Numbered from the stretch's first letter, positions 45,631-54,237 are shown. The stretch is 64,000 bases of DNA from Cellulomonas endophytica (GCF_004123805.1 NZ_RWJX01000006.1:42054-106053), one strand, 5' to 3'. The notes: generated by a model from the letters alone, not told the origin. Made by a program: numbers and translations.

Positions 45631-46403
45631 GCGTGCCCACGTCGGACGCGGTCGCCGCGACGGCCCCCAAGCGCGTCCTCGTCACCGGCGCCTCCGCCGG
45701 CATCGGCGCCGCGACGGTCCGCCGGCTGCGCGCCGACGGCCTGTCCGTCCTCGCCACGGCCCGGCGCGAGGACCGCCTCGCCGCGCTCGCGGCCGAGACC
45801 GGCGCCGAGACGCTGCGCCTGGACGTGACGGACGAGGCGGACGTCGCCGCCCTCGTCACCCATCTGCAGGCGACCGGGGGGCTCGACGCGGTCGTCAACA
45901 ACGCGGGTGGCGCCCTGGGTCTGGAGCCCGTGGCCGAGACCGACCTCGAGCAGTGGCGGGCGATGTACGAGCTCAACGTGCTCGGCACGCTCCGCGTGAC
46001 GCAGGCGGTGCTGCCGTTCCTGCGCGAGCGCGGCGGCGACGTCGTCGTCGTGACCTCCACCGCGGCGCTGGCCGCCTACCCGGGCGGCGCCGGCTACACC
46101 GGCGTCAAGCACGCGGCACGGATGCTCGCCGAGACCCTGCGGTGGGAGCTCGTCGGCGAACCGGTCCGGGTCATCCAGATCGCCCCCGGCGCCGTGGAGA
46201 CGGAGTTCTCCCTCGTCCGCTTCGACGGCGACGAGGAGCGAGCCGCGAAGGTCTACGAGGGCTACACGCCCCTGTCCGCCGACGACGTGGCGGACTCGAT
46301 CGCCTGGACCCTCAGCCGCCCGCCCCACGTGAACGTCGACAGCCTGGTCATCCGCCCCCTGGCGCAGGCGACGAACACGGTCACGGCCCGCCGCCCGTCC
46401 TGA
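45627..46403 (+). CDS. SDR oxidoreductase, YdfG-like; probable malonic semialdehyde reductase
   Basis: 258 residues, ATG overlapping the aminotransferase stop (ATGA). Classical SDR: TGASAGIG at 20-27, NNAG, catalytic Tyr157 and Lys161 (YTGVKHA). PGAVETEFSLVRFDGDEERA closely follows E. coli YdfG, which reduces malonic semialdehyde to 3-hydroxypropionate and oxidises serine analogues. Coupled to the enzyme that makes malonate semialdehyde, which supports that role. Confidence 0.85.
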   Translation: MSVPTSDAVAATAPKRVLVTGASAGIGAATVRRLRADGLSVLATARREDRLAALAAETGAETLRLDVTDEADVAALVTHLQATGGLDAVVNNAGGALGLEPVAETDLEQWRAMYELNVLGTLRVTQAVLPFLRERGGDVVVVTSTAALAAYPGGAGYTGVKHAARMLAETLRWELVGEPVRVIQIAPGAVETEFSLVRFDGDEERAAKVYEGYTPLSADDVADSIAWTLSRPPHVNVDSLVIRPLAQATNTVTARRPS

Positions 46404-46487
46404 GCCGGTCGGCTCGGACGGCGCGGACCGCACGCCGTCGGGGCCCGGGCACGCGCGCGGGTCCCGGCCGCGCTCCCCGCCGGTGCG

Positions 46488-46493
46488 TACCGT
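46488..46493 (+). promoter_or_regulatory. -10 hexamer TACCGT, leaderless promoter
   Basis: TACCGT ends 6 nt before GTG 46500, which lacks a Shine-Dalgarno. Confidence 0.5.
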
Positions 46494-46499
46494 TCCGGC

Positions 46500-46832
46500 G
46501 TGACGGTCGCGCGCTCCCTGGTCCTGTTCGTCCTCGCGGCGGTGGCCGAGATCGGCGGCGCCTGGCTGGTCTGGCAGGGCGTGCGCGAGCACCGGGGCTG
46601 GGTCTGGGCGGGTGCCGGCGTCATCGCGCTCGGCCTCTACGGCTTCGTCGCCACGCTGCAGCCCGACGCGCACTTCGGGCGCATCCTCGCGGCCTACGGC
46701 GGGGTCTTCGTCGCCGGCTCGCTCGCGTGGGGCGTGCTCGTCGACGGCTTCCGCCCGGACCGCTACGACGTCGTCGGCGCCCTCGTCTGCCTCGTCGGCG
46801 TGGGCGTCATCATGTACGCCCCCCGCGCCTGA
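46500..46832 (+). CDS. YnfA/UPF0060 family membrane protein
   Basis: 110 residues, GTG start placed by the leaderless hexamer. Four hydrophobic helices (about 5-25, 33-50, 60-80 and 88-108) in an SMR-like arrangement; [20 protein letters not shown] and the ending [10 protein letters not shown] without longer quotation are YnfA signatures. Members have been tied to small-molecule efflux in enterobacteria; function here is unknown. Alone in its orientation. Confidence 0.86.
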   Translation: MTVARSLVLFVLAAVAEIGGAWLVWQGVREHRGWVWAGAGVIALGLYGFVATLQPDAHFGRILAAYGGVFVAGSLAWGVLVDGFRPDRYDVVGALVCLVGVGVIMYAPRA

Positions 46833-46974
46833 GCCACCGCTCTCGTCGAGCCTCATGCGAGGAGCGCCGCCGCACGCGCGCCCCCTGCCGCAGCAGGACG
46901 GGGGCGAGCAGGACGCTCACGACGCCCAGGCGCACCTCGGCCGCACGGCTCCCGCGGGGGGTCGTCGTCCCCAT
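46810..46974 (-). CDS. Possible 54-residue membrane-associated protein (weak)
   Basis: Minus-strand ATG at 46974 with GGAGG at 5-nt spacing opens a 54-codon frame with one hydrophobic stretch ([13 protein letters not shown]) and a basic tail; it overlaps the end of the YnfA gene by 23 nt. No family was recognised. It fills the gene-poor stretch 46833-47207, which otherwise shows only the leaderless hexamer of the exporter gene. Could be chance. Confidence 0.22.
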   Translation of the reverse strand: MGTTTPRGSRAAEVRLGVVSVLLAPVLLRQGARVRRRSSHEARRERWLRRGGRT

Positions 46975-47194
46975 GCCGCCTCCGCCATCCACCACGCACC
47001 CGATGACCACACCGCCCGCCGCGGTACCGGCACCGGTCGGGGGAGCGGTGCCGATCCCCCGGGAGCACACTTCACCGGCACCGGCGCCGGGTGCGGAGCG
47101 CCAGCCTCCCACCGCTCCGGCGGGACGACCGCCGCGTGGCGCGCCGCTGAGGCGGCGCCCCGTGCCCGGGAGAGCGCTTGCGGGGAGCCCTCCG

Positions 47195-47200
47195 TAGGGT
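47195..47200 (+). promoter_or_regulatory. -10 hexamer TAGGGT, leaderless promoter of the ABC exporter
   Basis: TAGGGT ends 7 nt before GTG 47208; no ribosome-binding site. Confidence 0.55.
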
Positions 47201-47207
47201 GGGCCGC

Positions 47208-49247
47208 GTGCGCCACACCCCCACCGAGGTCCGGCCCGAGGACGGGCGTCGGGGGCCGACGGGGGAGCGGGGCGCGTCCGACGTCCCGGCACCGGGGACG
47301 ACCGCCGACGGCGCCGACGGCACCGCGGCAGGCACCGGGGGAGCGCCGGGCCACGGCACGGGCGCGGCGGCTGCCGCGGCCTCCAGCGGCCTCTCGACGA
47401 CCCGCTCCCTGCTCCGGCTCCTGGCCTGGGCGCGGCCGGTCGTGCCGCGGATGGTCCTCGGGACGCTCACGTCCCTGGGCGCCAGCATCCTCGCGCTGCT
47501 CGTCCCGCAGGTGCTGCGGGCCCTCGTGAACGGCCCCCTGCTCGGTTCGGGCTCGCGCACCGCCGTGATCGGTGCCGCCGCCCTGGTGCTGCTCCTCGGC
47601 GTGCTCGAGGCCTTCCTCGTCTGGTGCCGTCGGGCGCTCGTGGCGCTGCCCGGCACGGGTGCCGAGAACGACATGCGCCGGTCGCTCTTCCGCCACCTGC
47701 TGGACCTGCCGCTGGCGTTCCACGACCGCTGGCCCGGCGGGCAGCTGCTGTCCCGGTCCATGTCCGACCTCAACGTCGTGCGCCGGTGGCTCATCTTCGC
47801 GTTCGTCATGCTCGTCGTCAGCGTCACGACGGTCGTCGTCGGCCTCGGGCTCATGCTCTGGACGGCCTGGCCGCTGGCGCTGGTCTACCTCGTCGGCGCG
47901 GTGCCGGTGCTCCTGCTCGGCTTCCGCTTCCGCGAGGACTACAAGGTGGTGGCCCGCCGTGCCCGCGACCAGGCCGGGGACCTCGCGGGCCGCGTCGAGG
48001 AGTCCGTGCACGGCATCCGCGTCCTCAAGGCGTTCGGCCGCGGCGAGGACGCGCTCGACGAGTTCGTCCGCCAGGCCGACATGCTGCGCGGCACGGAGAT
48101 CCAGAAGGCGCGCACGCTGTCGAAGGTGTCGCTGGCGCTCGGCGCGATCCCCGAGCTCGCGCTGGCCGTCTCGCTCGTGCTGGGCGTGTGGCTCACCTCC
48201 GAGGGGCGGCTCAGCGTCGGCGCGCTCGTCGCGTTCTTCGCCACCGCGGCGGTCGTCAACGCGCCCGTCGAGCGCATCGGCTCGCTGCTCGCCATGACGC
48301 TGGACGCCAAGGCCGCCACCGACCGGTTCGTCGAGGTCATGGACACCGTGCCGGCCGTCCGTGACCCGGAGCACCCCGCACCGGTCCCGCCGCCGGGCCC
48401 GGACGGCAGCCGTGTCGAGCTGCGGGGGGTCGTCGTCGCGCACGCGACCGGGCGGCCGGTGCTCGACGGCGTCGACCTCGTGCTCGAGCCCGGCACGACG
48501 ACCGCGCTCGTCGGCCTCACCGGCAGCGGCAAGACCACGCTCGCCCAGCTCGTGCCGCGCCTGTCGGACCCCACCGCGGGCCAGGTGCTGCTCGACGGGG
48601 TCGACCTGCGCGACCTGCGCCGCTGCGACGTGCGCGCGGCCGTCGCCGTCGCGTTCGAGGACCCGGTCCTCTTCTCGGCCTCGGTCCGCGAGAACGTCCT
48701 GCTCGGGCTGCCCGACGAGGGGGAGGTGCCCGACCCCGCCGAGGGCGGCGCCGGCGGGTCGCGCCCCGACGACGCGGAGCGCGACCGGGTCCTCGCCGAG
48801 GCCCTGGAGGGCGCCAGCGCGGAATTCGTCGCCGCCCTGCCGCAGCGCGAGGAGACCCTCGTCGGCGAGGAGGGGCTGAGCCTGTCCGGCGGCCAGCGCC
48901 AGCGCCTGGCGCTCGCCCGGGCGGTGGCCGCGCACCCGCGGGTGCTCGTGCTCGACGACCCGCTCTCCGCCCTCGACGTCACCACGGAGGCCGCCGTCAC
49001 GGCCCGGCTGCGCGACGTCCTCCGCGGCACGACGACCCTCGTCGTGGCCCACCGCAGCTCGACGGTCGCGCTCGCGGACCGCGTCGCGGTGCTCGAGGAC
49101 GGGCGCGTGACGGGCGTCGGCACGCACCGCGAGCTGCTCGAGACGCACCCGCACTACCGCTTCGTCCTCACGGCGATGCACGACGCGCCCCGCGACCTCG
49201 ACGCGGAGCCGCAGGACGCGCGGGCCGACGAGGGGAGCCGTCGGTGA
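47208..49247 (+). CDS. ABC exporter half-transporter 1 (degenerate ATP site subunit)
   Basis: 679 residues; GTG placed by the leaderless hexamer. About 60 disordered residues, then six transmembrane helices (about 70-360) and an ATPase domain (about 395-650): Walker A GLTGSGKTT, signature LSGGQRQRLALARAV, Walker B LVLDDPLSALD. The catalytic glutamate after Walker B is Asp (LDD), the usual mark of the non-consensus site in heterodimeric exporters (BmrCD, TM287/288). An acidic insert (EVPDPAEGGAGGSRPDDAERDR) lies in the ATPase before the signature. Couples by GTGA to the partner gene. Confidence 0.87.
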   Translation: MRHTPTEVRPEDGRRGPTGERGASDVPAPGTTADGADGTAAGTGGAPGHGTGAAAAAASSGLSTTRSLLRLLAWARPVVPRMVLGTLTSLGASILALLVPQVLRALVNGPLLGSGSRTAVIGAAALVLLLGVLEAFLVWCRRALVALPGTGAENDMRRSLFRHLLDLPLAFHDRWPGGQLLSRSMSDLNVVRRWLIFAFVMLVVSVTTVVVGLGLMLWTAWPLALVYLVGAVPVLLLGFRFREDYKVVARRARDQAGDLAGRVEESVHGIRVLKAFGRGEDALDEFVRQADMLRGTEIQKARTLSKVSLALGAIPELALAVSLVLGVWLTSEGRLSVGALVAFFATAAVVNAPVERIGSLLAMTLDAKAATDRFVEVMDTVPAVRDPEHPAPVPPPGPDGSRVELRGVVVAHATGRPVLDGVDLVLEPGTTTALVGLTGSGKTTLAQLVPRLSDPTAGQVLLDGVDLRDLRRCDVRAAVAVAFEDPVLFSASVRENVLLGLPDEGEVPDPAEGGAGGSRPDDAERDRVLAEALEGASAEFVAALPQREETLVGEEGLSLSGGQRQRLALARAVAAHPRVLVLDDPLSALDVTTEAAVTARLRDVLRGTTTLVVAHRSSTVALADRVAVLEDGRVTGVGTHRELLETHPHYRFVLTAMHDAPRDLDAEPQDARADEGSRR

Positions 49248-50995
49248 GCGCCGGGGACCGCCCGCCGCTGCGCCTGCTCGCCTCCGTCCTGCGTCCGGTG
49301 CGGCGGTCCGTGGCCACTACCGCCGCGCTCGTCGTGCTCAGCCAGGTCGCCGTCGTCTCCGGGCCGCTGCTCGTGGCCGCCGGCATCGACCGGGGGCTGC
49401 CCGCGCTCCGCGACGGGGACCCGAGGCCGCTCGCCCTCGTCGGGGGCGGGTACGTGCTCGCGGCCGTCCTCGCCGGCGTGCTCGCGGCGGCGGTCGTCCG
49501 CGCCTCGGCCCGCGTGAGCCAGGCCATCCTGCTGGACCTGCGGGCGCGGGTCTTCCGGCACACGCAGCGCCTGGACCTGGAGTTCCACGAGCGGTACACC
49601 TCGGGCCGGATCATCTCGCGCCAGACCTCGGACCTGGACGCGGTGCGCGAGCTCCTCGACGGCGGCGTCACGACGCTCGCCACGGGCGGCGTGTCCATGC
49701 TGCTCACGGGGGTCTCGCTCGTCGTGCTCGACGTGCCGAGCGGGCTCGTGCTCCTCGTCGCCGTGGTGCCGGGCATCCTGCTGACGCGGTGGTTCCAGCG
49801 GCGGTCGCAGCAGCAGTACCGGCGCACCCGGACGGCCTCGGCCCGCGTCATCGTGGCGTTCGTCGAGACGATGACGGGGATCCGGGCCGTGCAGGCCTTC
49901 CGCCGCGAGCGGGCGTCGACGCGCACCTACGGCGACCTCACGGAGGAGTACCGGCTCTCGACGGCCGACGCGCTGCGCACCAACGGCACCTTCGACATGG
50001 GCCTGACGCTCATCGGCAACGTCACGGTGGCCGGCGTGCTCCTCGTCGGCGGGCTGCGCGTGCTCGACGGCGGCCTCGACGTCGGTGTGCTCGTCGCCGC
50101 GGTGCTCTACGCCCGGCGCTTCTTCCAGCCGCTGCGCGACGTGGGCATGTTCTACAACTCCTTCCAGTCCGCCGCGGCGGCGCTGGAGAAGCTCGCGGAC
50201 CTGCTCGCGGAGGTCCCGACGGTGCCGGACCCGGCCCACCCGCGCCGGCTGCCGCGGGTGCGCGGCGAGGTCACCTTCGACCACGTGTCCTTCGGCTACG
50301 GCGACGGGCCGACGGTGCTGCACGACGTGGACGTGCACCTGCCCGCCGGCACGACGCTGGCCCTCGTCGGCCGCACGGGCGCCGGCAAGTCGACCGTGGC
50401 GAAGCTGCTCACCCGCTTCTACGACGTGCGCAGCGGCGCCGTGCGCCTCGACGGGGTGGACGTGCGCGAGATCGACCCGCACGACCTGCGGCGCGGGGTG
50501 GTCATGGTGACGCAGGAGGCCTACCTCTTCTCCGGCTCGGTCGCGGACAACATCGCCATCGGCCGCCCGGGCGCGCCGCGGGCCGACGTCGAGGCCGCCG
50601 CCCGCGCGGTGGGCGTCCACGACCTCGTGCGGAGCCTGCCGCAGGGGTACGACACGGACGTCGACAGCCGTGGGGTGCGGCTGTCCGCCGGCCAGCGCCA
50701 GCTCGTCTCCTTCGCGCGGGCCTTCCTCGCCGACCCGGCCGTCCTCGTGCTCGACGAGGCCACGAGCTCCCTCGACGTGCCCGGCGAGAGGCTCGTGCAG
50801 GAGGGCCTCGACCGGCTGCTGCACCGTCGCACCGCCGTCGTCATCGCCCACCGCCTCTCGACGGTGATGGGGGCGGACCGCGTCCTCGTCGTCGACGACG
50901 GGCGGGTCGTCGAGGACGGGTCGCCGGCCGGGCTCGTGGCCCGGGGCGGGCGGTTCGCCGACCTCCACGCGGACTGGCAGGCGTCCCTGCGCTGA
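49244..50995 (+). CDS. ABC exporter half-transporter 2 (catalytic-site Walker B subunit)
   Basis: 583 residues, GTG overlapping the first subunit's stop. Six helices (about 18-310) and an ATPase domain: Walker A VGRTGAGKSTV, Walker B VLVLDEATSSLD with a normal Glu, but the signature is LSAGQRQL in place of LSGGQ. The altered signature would face the Asp-bearing Walker B of subunit 1, giving one degenerate and one competent site. Substrate (drug, lipid or peptide) is not readable. Confidence 0.88.
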   Translation: MSAGDRPPLRLLASVLRPVRRSVATTAALVVLSQVAVVSGPLLVAAGIDRGLPALRDGDPRPLALVGGGYVLAAVLAGVLAAAVVRASARVSQAILLDLRARVFRHTQRLDLEFHERYTSGRIISRQTSDLDAVRELLDGGVTTLATGGVSMLLTGVSLVVLDVPSGLVLLVAVVPGILLTRWFQRRSQQQYRRTRTASARVIVAFVETMTGIRAVQAFRRERASTRTYGDLTEEYRLSTADALRTNGTFDMGLTLIGNVTVAGVLLVGGLRVLDGGLDVGVLVAAVLYARRFFQPLRDVGMFYNSFQSAAAALEKLADLLAEVPTVPDPAHPRRLPRVRGEVTFDHVSFGYGDGPTVLHDVDVHLPAGTTLALVGRTGAGKSTVAKLLTRFYDVRSGAVRLDGVDVREIDPHDLRRGVVMVTQEAYLFSGSVADNIAIGRPGAPRADVEAAARAVGVHDLVRSLPQGYDTDVDSRGVRLSAGQRQLVSFARAFLADPAVLVLDEATSSLDVPGERLVQEGLDRLLHRRTAVVIAHRLSTVMGADRVLVVDDGRVVEDGSPAGLVARGGRFADLHADWQASLR

Positions 50996-51012
50996 GGTCC
51001 GCCCACGCTGCC

Positions 51013-51043
51013 GGGCCCCCCGCCGGAGGAGCGGGGCGGGCCC
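51013..51043 (+). terminator. GC hairpin after the ABC exporter
   Basis: GGGCCCCCCGCC (51013-51024) pairs imperfectly with GCGGGGCGGGCCC (51031-51043), 17 nt after the stop. Confidence 0.45.
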
Positions 51044-51134
51044 CGCCGCCCACCCCGCCTGGGACGGGCCTGGCGAACCTCTGTGATCTGCCTGGGGACC
51101 GGCGCGCGGGCTCAGGGTGGGGCCCTCGCGCGCC

Positions 51135-51140
51135 GATGAT
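51135..51140 (+). promoter_or_regulatory. -10-like GATGAT, possible leaderless promoter
   Basis: GATGAT ends 6 nt before ATG 51147, with no ribosome-binding site. Confidence 0.35.
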
Positions 51141-51146
51141 CCGGTC

Positions 51147-51482
51147 ATGACGACGACGGCGGCCGCGGGGCGTGCGGGCGCGGTGCCCGCGCCGCGCCCG
51201 ACGCCGTCGTCGCCCCTCGCCCGGCCGGGCGAGGGGCCGCCGCGTGCCACCGACCCGTCGGCCCCGACCCGTCCCGGCCCCGGCGCGGACCCCGGCGGCG
51301 CGACCGTCCCCACCGCCGGCGTCGACCGCCTCGCCGAGCTGCTCGGCACCGACCGGGACGCCCTCCTGGCCGACCTGCGCGCCGGCACCGACCTCGGCGC
51401 GCTGCTGCGCTCGAACCGCGTTCCCACCGCCGCGCTGGCGGACCTGCTGCGGACCGGCCTCGTGCTGGACACCGAGGCCTGA
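51147..51482 (+). CDS. Hypothetical protein with C-terminal LGxxxDxLLxxLRxGxxL repeat
   Basis: 111 residues. First ~55 residues are Pro/Gly/Ala-rich and disordered; the rest (DRLAELLGTDRDALLADLR, then GALLRSNRVPTAALADLLR) is two or three short amphipathic helices resembling the YidB/DUF937-like actinobacterial domain. No signal peptide. Function unknown; alone between the exporter and minus-strand genes. Confidence 0.55.
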   Translation: MTTTAAAGRAGAVPAPRPTPSSPLARPGEGPPRATDPSAPTRPGPGADPGGATVPTAGVDRLAELLGTDRDALLADLRAGTDLGALLRSNRVPTAALADLLRTGLVLDTEA

Positions 51483-51526
51483 CGCCAGCGGCCCGCGGGC
51501 GGTCGGGGCCGTCCCGCCCGGCCGCC

Positions 51527-52099
51527 CTACCGGGACGCGCGGACGGCGTACGTGGACTGGACGAGCCCGCCGCCCAGCACGGTCGTGGAGCGGTGCTCCA
51601 GGAGCACGTCCCGCTCGAGGGGACCGAAGAGCGGCAGGCCCGACCCGAGGAGCACGGGGACGGTCGTGACGGTCAGCTCCTGCACGAGGCCGGCCGCCAG
51701 GAAGGACTGCACGGTCCGGCCGCCGTCGACGTACACGCGCCGGGCGCCGACCGCCGCGAGGGCCTCCACCGCCGCGTCGAGGCCGGGGACGACGCGGACC
51801 CGCGGGTCCGCGTCGCCGCCGGACCCCCGGCTGAGCACGAGGACGGTGCGGCCCTCGTAGGGCCACGTGGGGAAGGTGAGGGCCTTCTCGTAGGTCGCGC
51901 GGCCCATGACGAGGGCGTCCACCGAGGCGATGAAGTCGTCGTAGCCCGTGTCCCCGGCGCCCGTGCTGAGCTCCACCAGCCAGTCGATGTCGCCGTCCGG
52001 CCGGGCGATGTACCCGTCCAGGCTCGTCGCGATGAAGACGGCACCGGTGAAGCCGGCGCGGGAGGGTCCTGCTGCTGCGGGTGTCGTCGGGGTGCTCAT
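51527..52099 (-). CDS. Dihydrofolate reductase / RibD C-terminal-like protein
   Basis: 190 residues, ATG 52099 with GAGAGG upstream, TAG stop. RibD_C/DHFR-like fold: FIATSLDGYIARPDGDIDWL, VMGRATYEKAL, RVYVDGGRTVQSFLAAGLV and LLGSGLPLF. Members are NADPH reductases of unknown substrates, common as stand-alone genes in actinobacteria. The frame stays open upstream through a truncated VOC domain to ATG 52471, so a 314-residue fusion is also possible. Downstream of an epimerase gene under a divergent TetR regulator. Confidence 0.82.
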   Translation of the reverse strand: MSTPTTPAAAGPSRAGFTGAVFIATSLDGYIARPDGDIDWLVELSTGAGDTGYDDFIASVDALVMGRATYEKALTFPTWPYEGRTVLVLSRGSGGDADPRVRVVPGLDAAVEALAAVGARRVYVDGGRTVQSFLAAGLVQELTVTTVPVLLGSGLPLFGPLERDVLLEHRSTTVLGGGLVQSTYAVRASR

Positions 52100-52471
52100 G
52101 GTCCTGGCCTCTCGGTCTCGGTCGTCGGTCCTGGTGGGGCGCCGCGGCGCGGCGCGTCCGGTGCCGGTGCCCCTGCCCGCCGGGCCCGTCCCCGCCGGCG
52201 GGGTGGGCGGTGGCGATGCGGTCAGGGGCGCGGCACCGGTGCCCTCCTCGGGCAGGCGGAACTCCCGGAGGCCCGTCTCCTCGTGCACGAGCGGCAGCCC
52301 GAGCACGTCCCGGTGGAACGCGGCCAGCCTCGCGCCGTGCTCCGTCCGGGTGCCGCACCAGCCGAGGCCCAGGACCTCCACCGCGGTCCCGTCCCTCCCG
52401 TCCTGCCGTCCGCCGTCGTCCGCCCGGTGCGCTCCGGGCCCGTGCCGGTCCTCGTCGGCGACGCCGCTCAT
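52100..52471 (-). pseudogene. Truncated VOC/glyoxalase domain in frame with the DHFR-like gene
   Basis: From ATG 52471, overlapping the epimerase stop (ATGA), 124 codons lead without a stop into the DHFR-like protein. Residues about 28-75 (VEVLGLGWCGTRTEHGARL, FHRDVLGLPLVHEETGLREF) are the first beta-alpha-beta-beta unit of a vicinal oxygen chelate domain; the second unit is missing and replaced by a Pro/Thr/Arg-rich linker. Either a decayed glyoxalase gene or an N-terminal extension of the DHFR-like protein. Confidence 0.6.
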
Positions 52472-53424
52472 GCCGCCGACCGCGTCCCGTGCGGGCCGGT
52501 GGCCAGGTCCTCCACCGCTCCCGGGCGGGACGGCGCCCAGGCGAGGAGCCGGCGGGCGAGGTCGCCGCTGCACCGCTGGTCGAGCGCCAGGGCGTCGGCG
52601 AAGCCGTCGCCGAGGGCCTCCCGTGCCTGCGCGAGGTCCCACGGCTCGGCGACGTCCTCGACCCCGGCGGCCACCGCCGCCGCGCGGGCGAGGTCCGCGA
52701 CGGGGACCGACTCCTCCGCCACCGCGTGCAGCAGCGTCCCGGCGCGGGCGCGCTCGAGGACGGCGAGCACGAGGTCGCCGAGGTCGTCGACGTGCACCAT
52801 CGGCCACCCGACGGGGCCGCCGACGTACCGGCCCCGCCCGTGCGCCCGGGCGAGCTCCACCAGGAGGGCGGGGATGCCGCCGCCGCGCCCGTGCACGACC
52901 CCCGGCCGCACCACCGCCGACCGCACGCCCGACCGTGCGGACCCGAGCACGCGCCGCTCCAGCGCGGGGCGGTCCTGCACGAGCGGCACGGGGCGCACCG
53001 GGCTCGCCTCGTGGGCCGCCGCCCCGTCCGTCGCGCCGAGGACCCACACGCCGCTGACGTAGACGAAGGCCCGTCCCGTCCCGACGAGCGGGGACAGCAG
53101 CGCCTCGACCGCCCGCGCGTCCGCCGTGGCGTCGCCGGTGGGCGCCCCCGCGTGCACGACGGCGTCGACGTCCGGCGTGACCGCACGGCCCAGCGACGGG
53201 GCGTCCCGCAGGTCCCCGGCGCGGACGGCCACGCCGGCCGGGAGGTCGTGCCGCGCCGCGCCGGCCGTGGCGCCGGCCGTCGCGCCGTCCGCGCCGTCAG
53301 CGCCGTCCGCGCCGTCCGTACCCCTCTCCCGCACGAGCGCGACGACCTCGTGCCCCGCGCCCTGCAGCGCACGGACGACCCCCTGCCCGACGTACCCCGT
53401 CGCACCCACCACCAGGACCCGCAC
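52468..53424 (-). CDS. NAD-dependent epimerase/dehydratase family protein (extended SDR)
   Basis: 318 residues, GTG with GAGGAGG upstream. Rossmann start VLVVGATGYVGQGVV (GxxGxxG), then FVYVSGVWVLG with no YxxxK at the usual place (the tyrosine/lysine pair is lost or displaced), VVRPGVVHGRGGG and HVDDLGDLVLAVL, as in atypical NAD-binding SDRs. A short Asp-Gly-Ala repeat from 9-bp units lies at residues 36-55. First gene of the minus-strand unit, divergent from tetR across two operators. Confidence 0.82.
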   Translation of the reverse strand: MRVLVVGATGYVGQGVVRALQGAGHEVVALVRERGTDGADGADGADGATAGATAGAARHDLPAGVAVRAGDLRDAPSLGRAVTPDVDAVVHAGAPTGDATADARAVEALLSPLVGTGRAFVYVSGVWVLGATDGAAAHEASPVRPVPLVQDRPALERRVLGSARSGVRSAVVRPGVVHGRGGGIPALLVELARAHGRGRYVGGPVGWPMVHVDDLGDLVLAVLERARAGTLLHAVAEESVPVADLARAAAVAAGVEDVAEPWDLAQAREALGDGFADALALDQRCSGDLARRLLAWAPSRPGAVEDLATGPHGTRSAA

Positions 53425-53447
53425 GGCTCTCCTCCTCGCCTCGATCT

Positions 53448-53497
53448 GGACTATGGTCCGCTTATGCGCGGAGAAGTTAGCGGACCGCAGTCCGCTT
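53448..53497. promoter_or_regulatory. Two TetR operators GGACN4GTCCGCTT overlapping the divergent promoters
   Basis: GGACTATGGTCCGCTT (53448-53463) and GGACCGCAGTCCGCTT (53482-53497) share GGAC-N4-GTCCGCTT; the second is extended to a perfect GCGGAC-N4-GTCCGC palindrome (53480-53495). They flank the start of the TetR gene. TATGGT inside the first (53452-53457) is 6 nt before the ATG at 53464 and probably the regulator's own -10, so binding would block it. Confidence 0.8.
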
Positions 53498-54174
53498 CGT
53501 CAACGGACGGCCACGGGCCCGGCGGCAAGGGGGCCGTGGCCGGTCCTCCGACCCCCCTCGGGCCCGGTGTCGGGCCGGGTGGCGGGCCCGGTGCCGGGCC
53601 GCCCGCGCGCGAGCGCGCCGACGCCGCCCGCAACCGGTCACGCGCCCTGGCGGCGGCCGAGGAGCTCTTCGCCGAGCAGGGGGTGGCGGCGACGACGATG
53701 GACGCGGTCGCCGCGCGCGCCGGCGTCGGCAAGGGCACGCTGTACCGCCGGTTCGGGGACAAGGCCGGGCTCGCCGCCGCCCTGCTGAGCGAGCGGGGGC
53801 GCGAGCTGCAGCAGGGCATCCTCGCCGGGCCGCCGCCGCTGGGTCCGGGCGCCCCGCCCGCGCGCCGCCTCGTCGCCTTCGTCGAGGCGTACCTGGCCTT
53901 CCAGTCCTCGCGCGTGGACCTCGTGCTCCTGTCCGAGACCGGCCCGCCCGGCGCCCGGCTGCGCAAGCCGTCCTACGCCTTCTGGCGGCAGCACTGCACG
54001 CTGCTGCTGTCGCAGGCCGGGGCGCCGGACCCCGCCCTGCGCGCCGAGGCGCTCCTGGCGTCCCTCGCGGCCGAGCAGGTGCAGCACTGGCTCCGGGAGG
54101 GGCGGGACCCCGAGGCGCTGCGGGGGGCCCTCACGGGCGTCGCCGCCGCCCTCGTGCCGTCCCGCGACCCGTGA
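53464..54174 (+). CDS. TetR family transcriptional regulator
   Basis: 236 residues, ATG 53464 placed by the TATGGT hexamer. After ~50 Gly/Pro-rich residues comes the TetR HTH (about 55-100: RALAAAEELFAEQGVAATT and ARAGVGKGTLYRRFGDKAGL). The C-terminal ligand domain (about 105-230) is helical and alanine-rich. Divergent from the epimerase/DHFR unit with two operators in between; autorepression and control of that unit are the obvious roles. The long glycine-rich N-terminus is unusual for TetR proteins. Confidence 0.9.
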   Translation: MRGEVSGPQSASSTDGHGPGGKGAVAGPPTPLGPGVGPGGGPGAGPPARERADAARNRSRALAAAEELFAEQGVAATTMDAVAARAGVGKGTLYRRFGDKAGLAAALLSERGRELQQGILAGPPPLGPGAPPARRLVAFVEAYLAFQSSRVDLVLLSETGPPGARLRKPSYAFWRQHCTLLLSQAGAPDPALRAEALLASLAAEQVQHWLREGRDPEALRGALTGVAAALVPSRDP

Positions 54175-54225
54175 CGTCCCGCGGCACCGGGCACGGCGGC
54201 TCGGTGGCCCGGCCGGCCTGCCCCG

Positions 54226-54231
54226 TAGGGT
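54226..54231 (+). promoter_or_regulatory. -10 hexamer TAGGGT, leaderless promoter
   Basis: TAGGGT ends 6 nt before ATG 54238; no ribosome-binding site. Confidence 0.55.
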
Positions 54232-54237
54232 GGCGCC

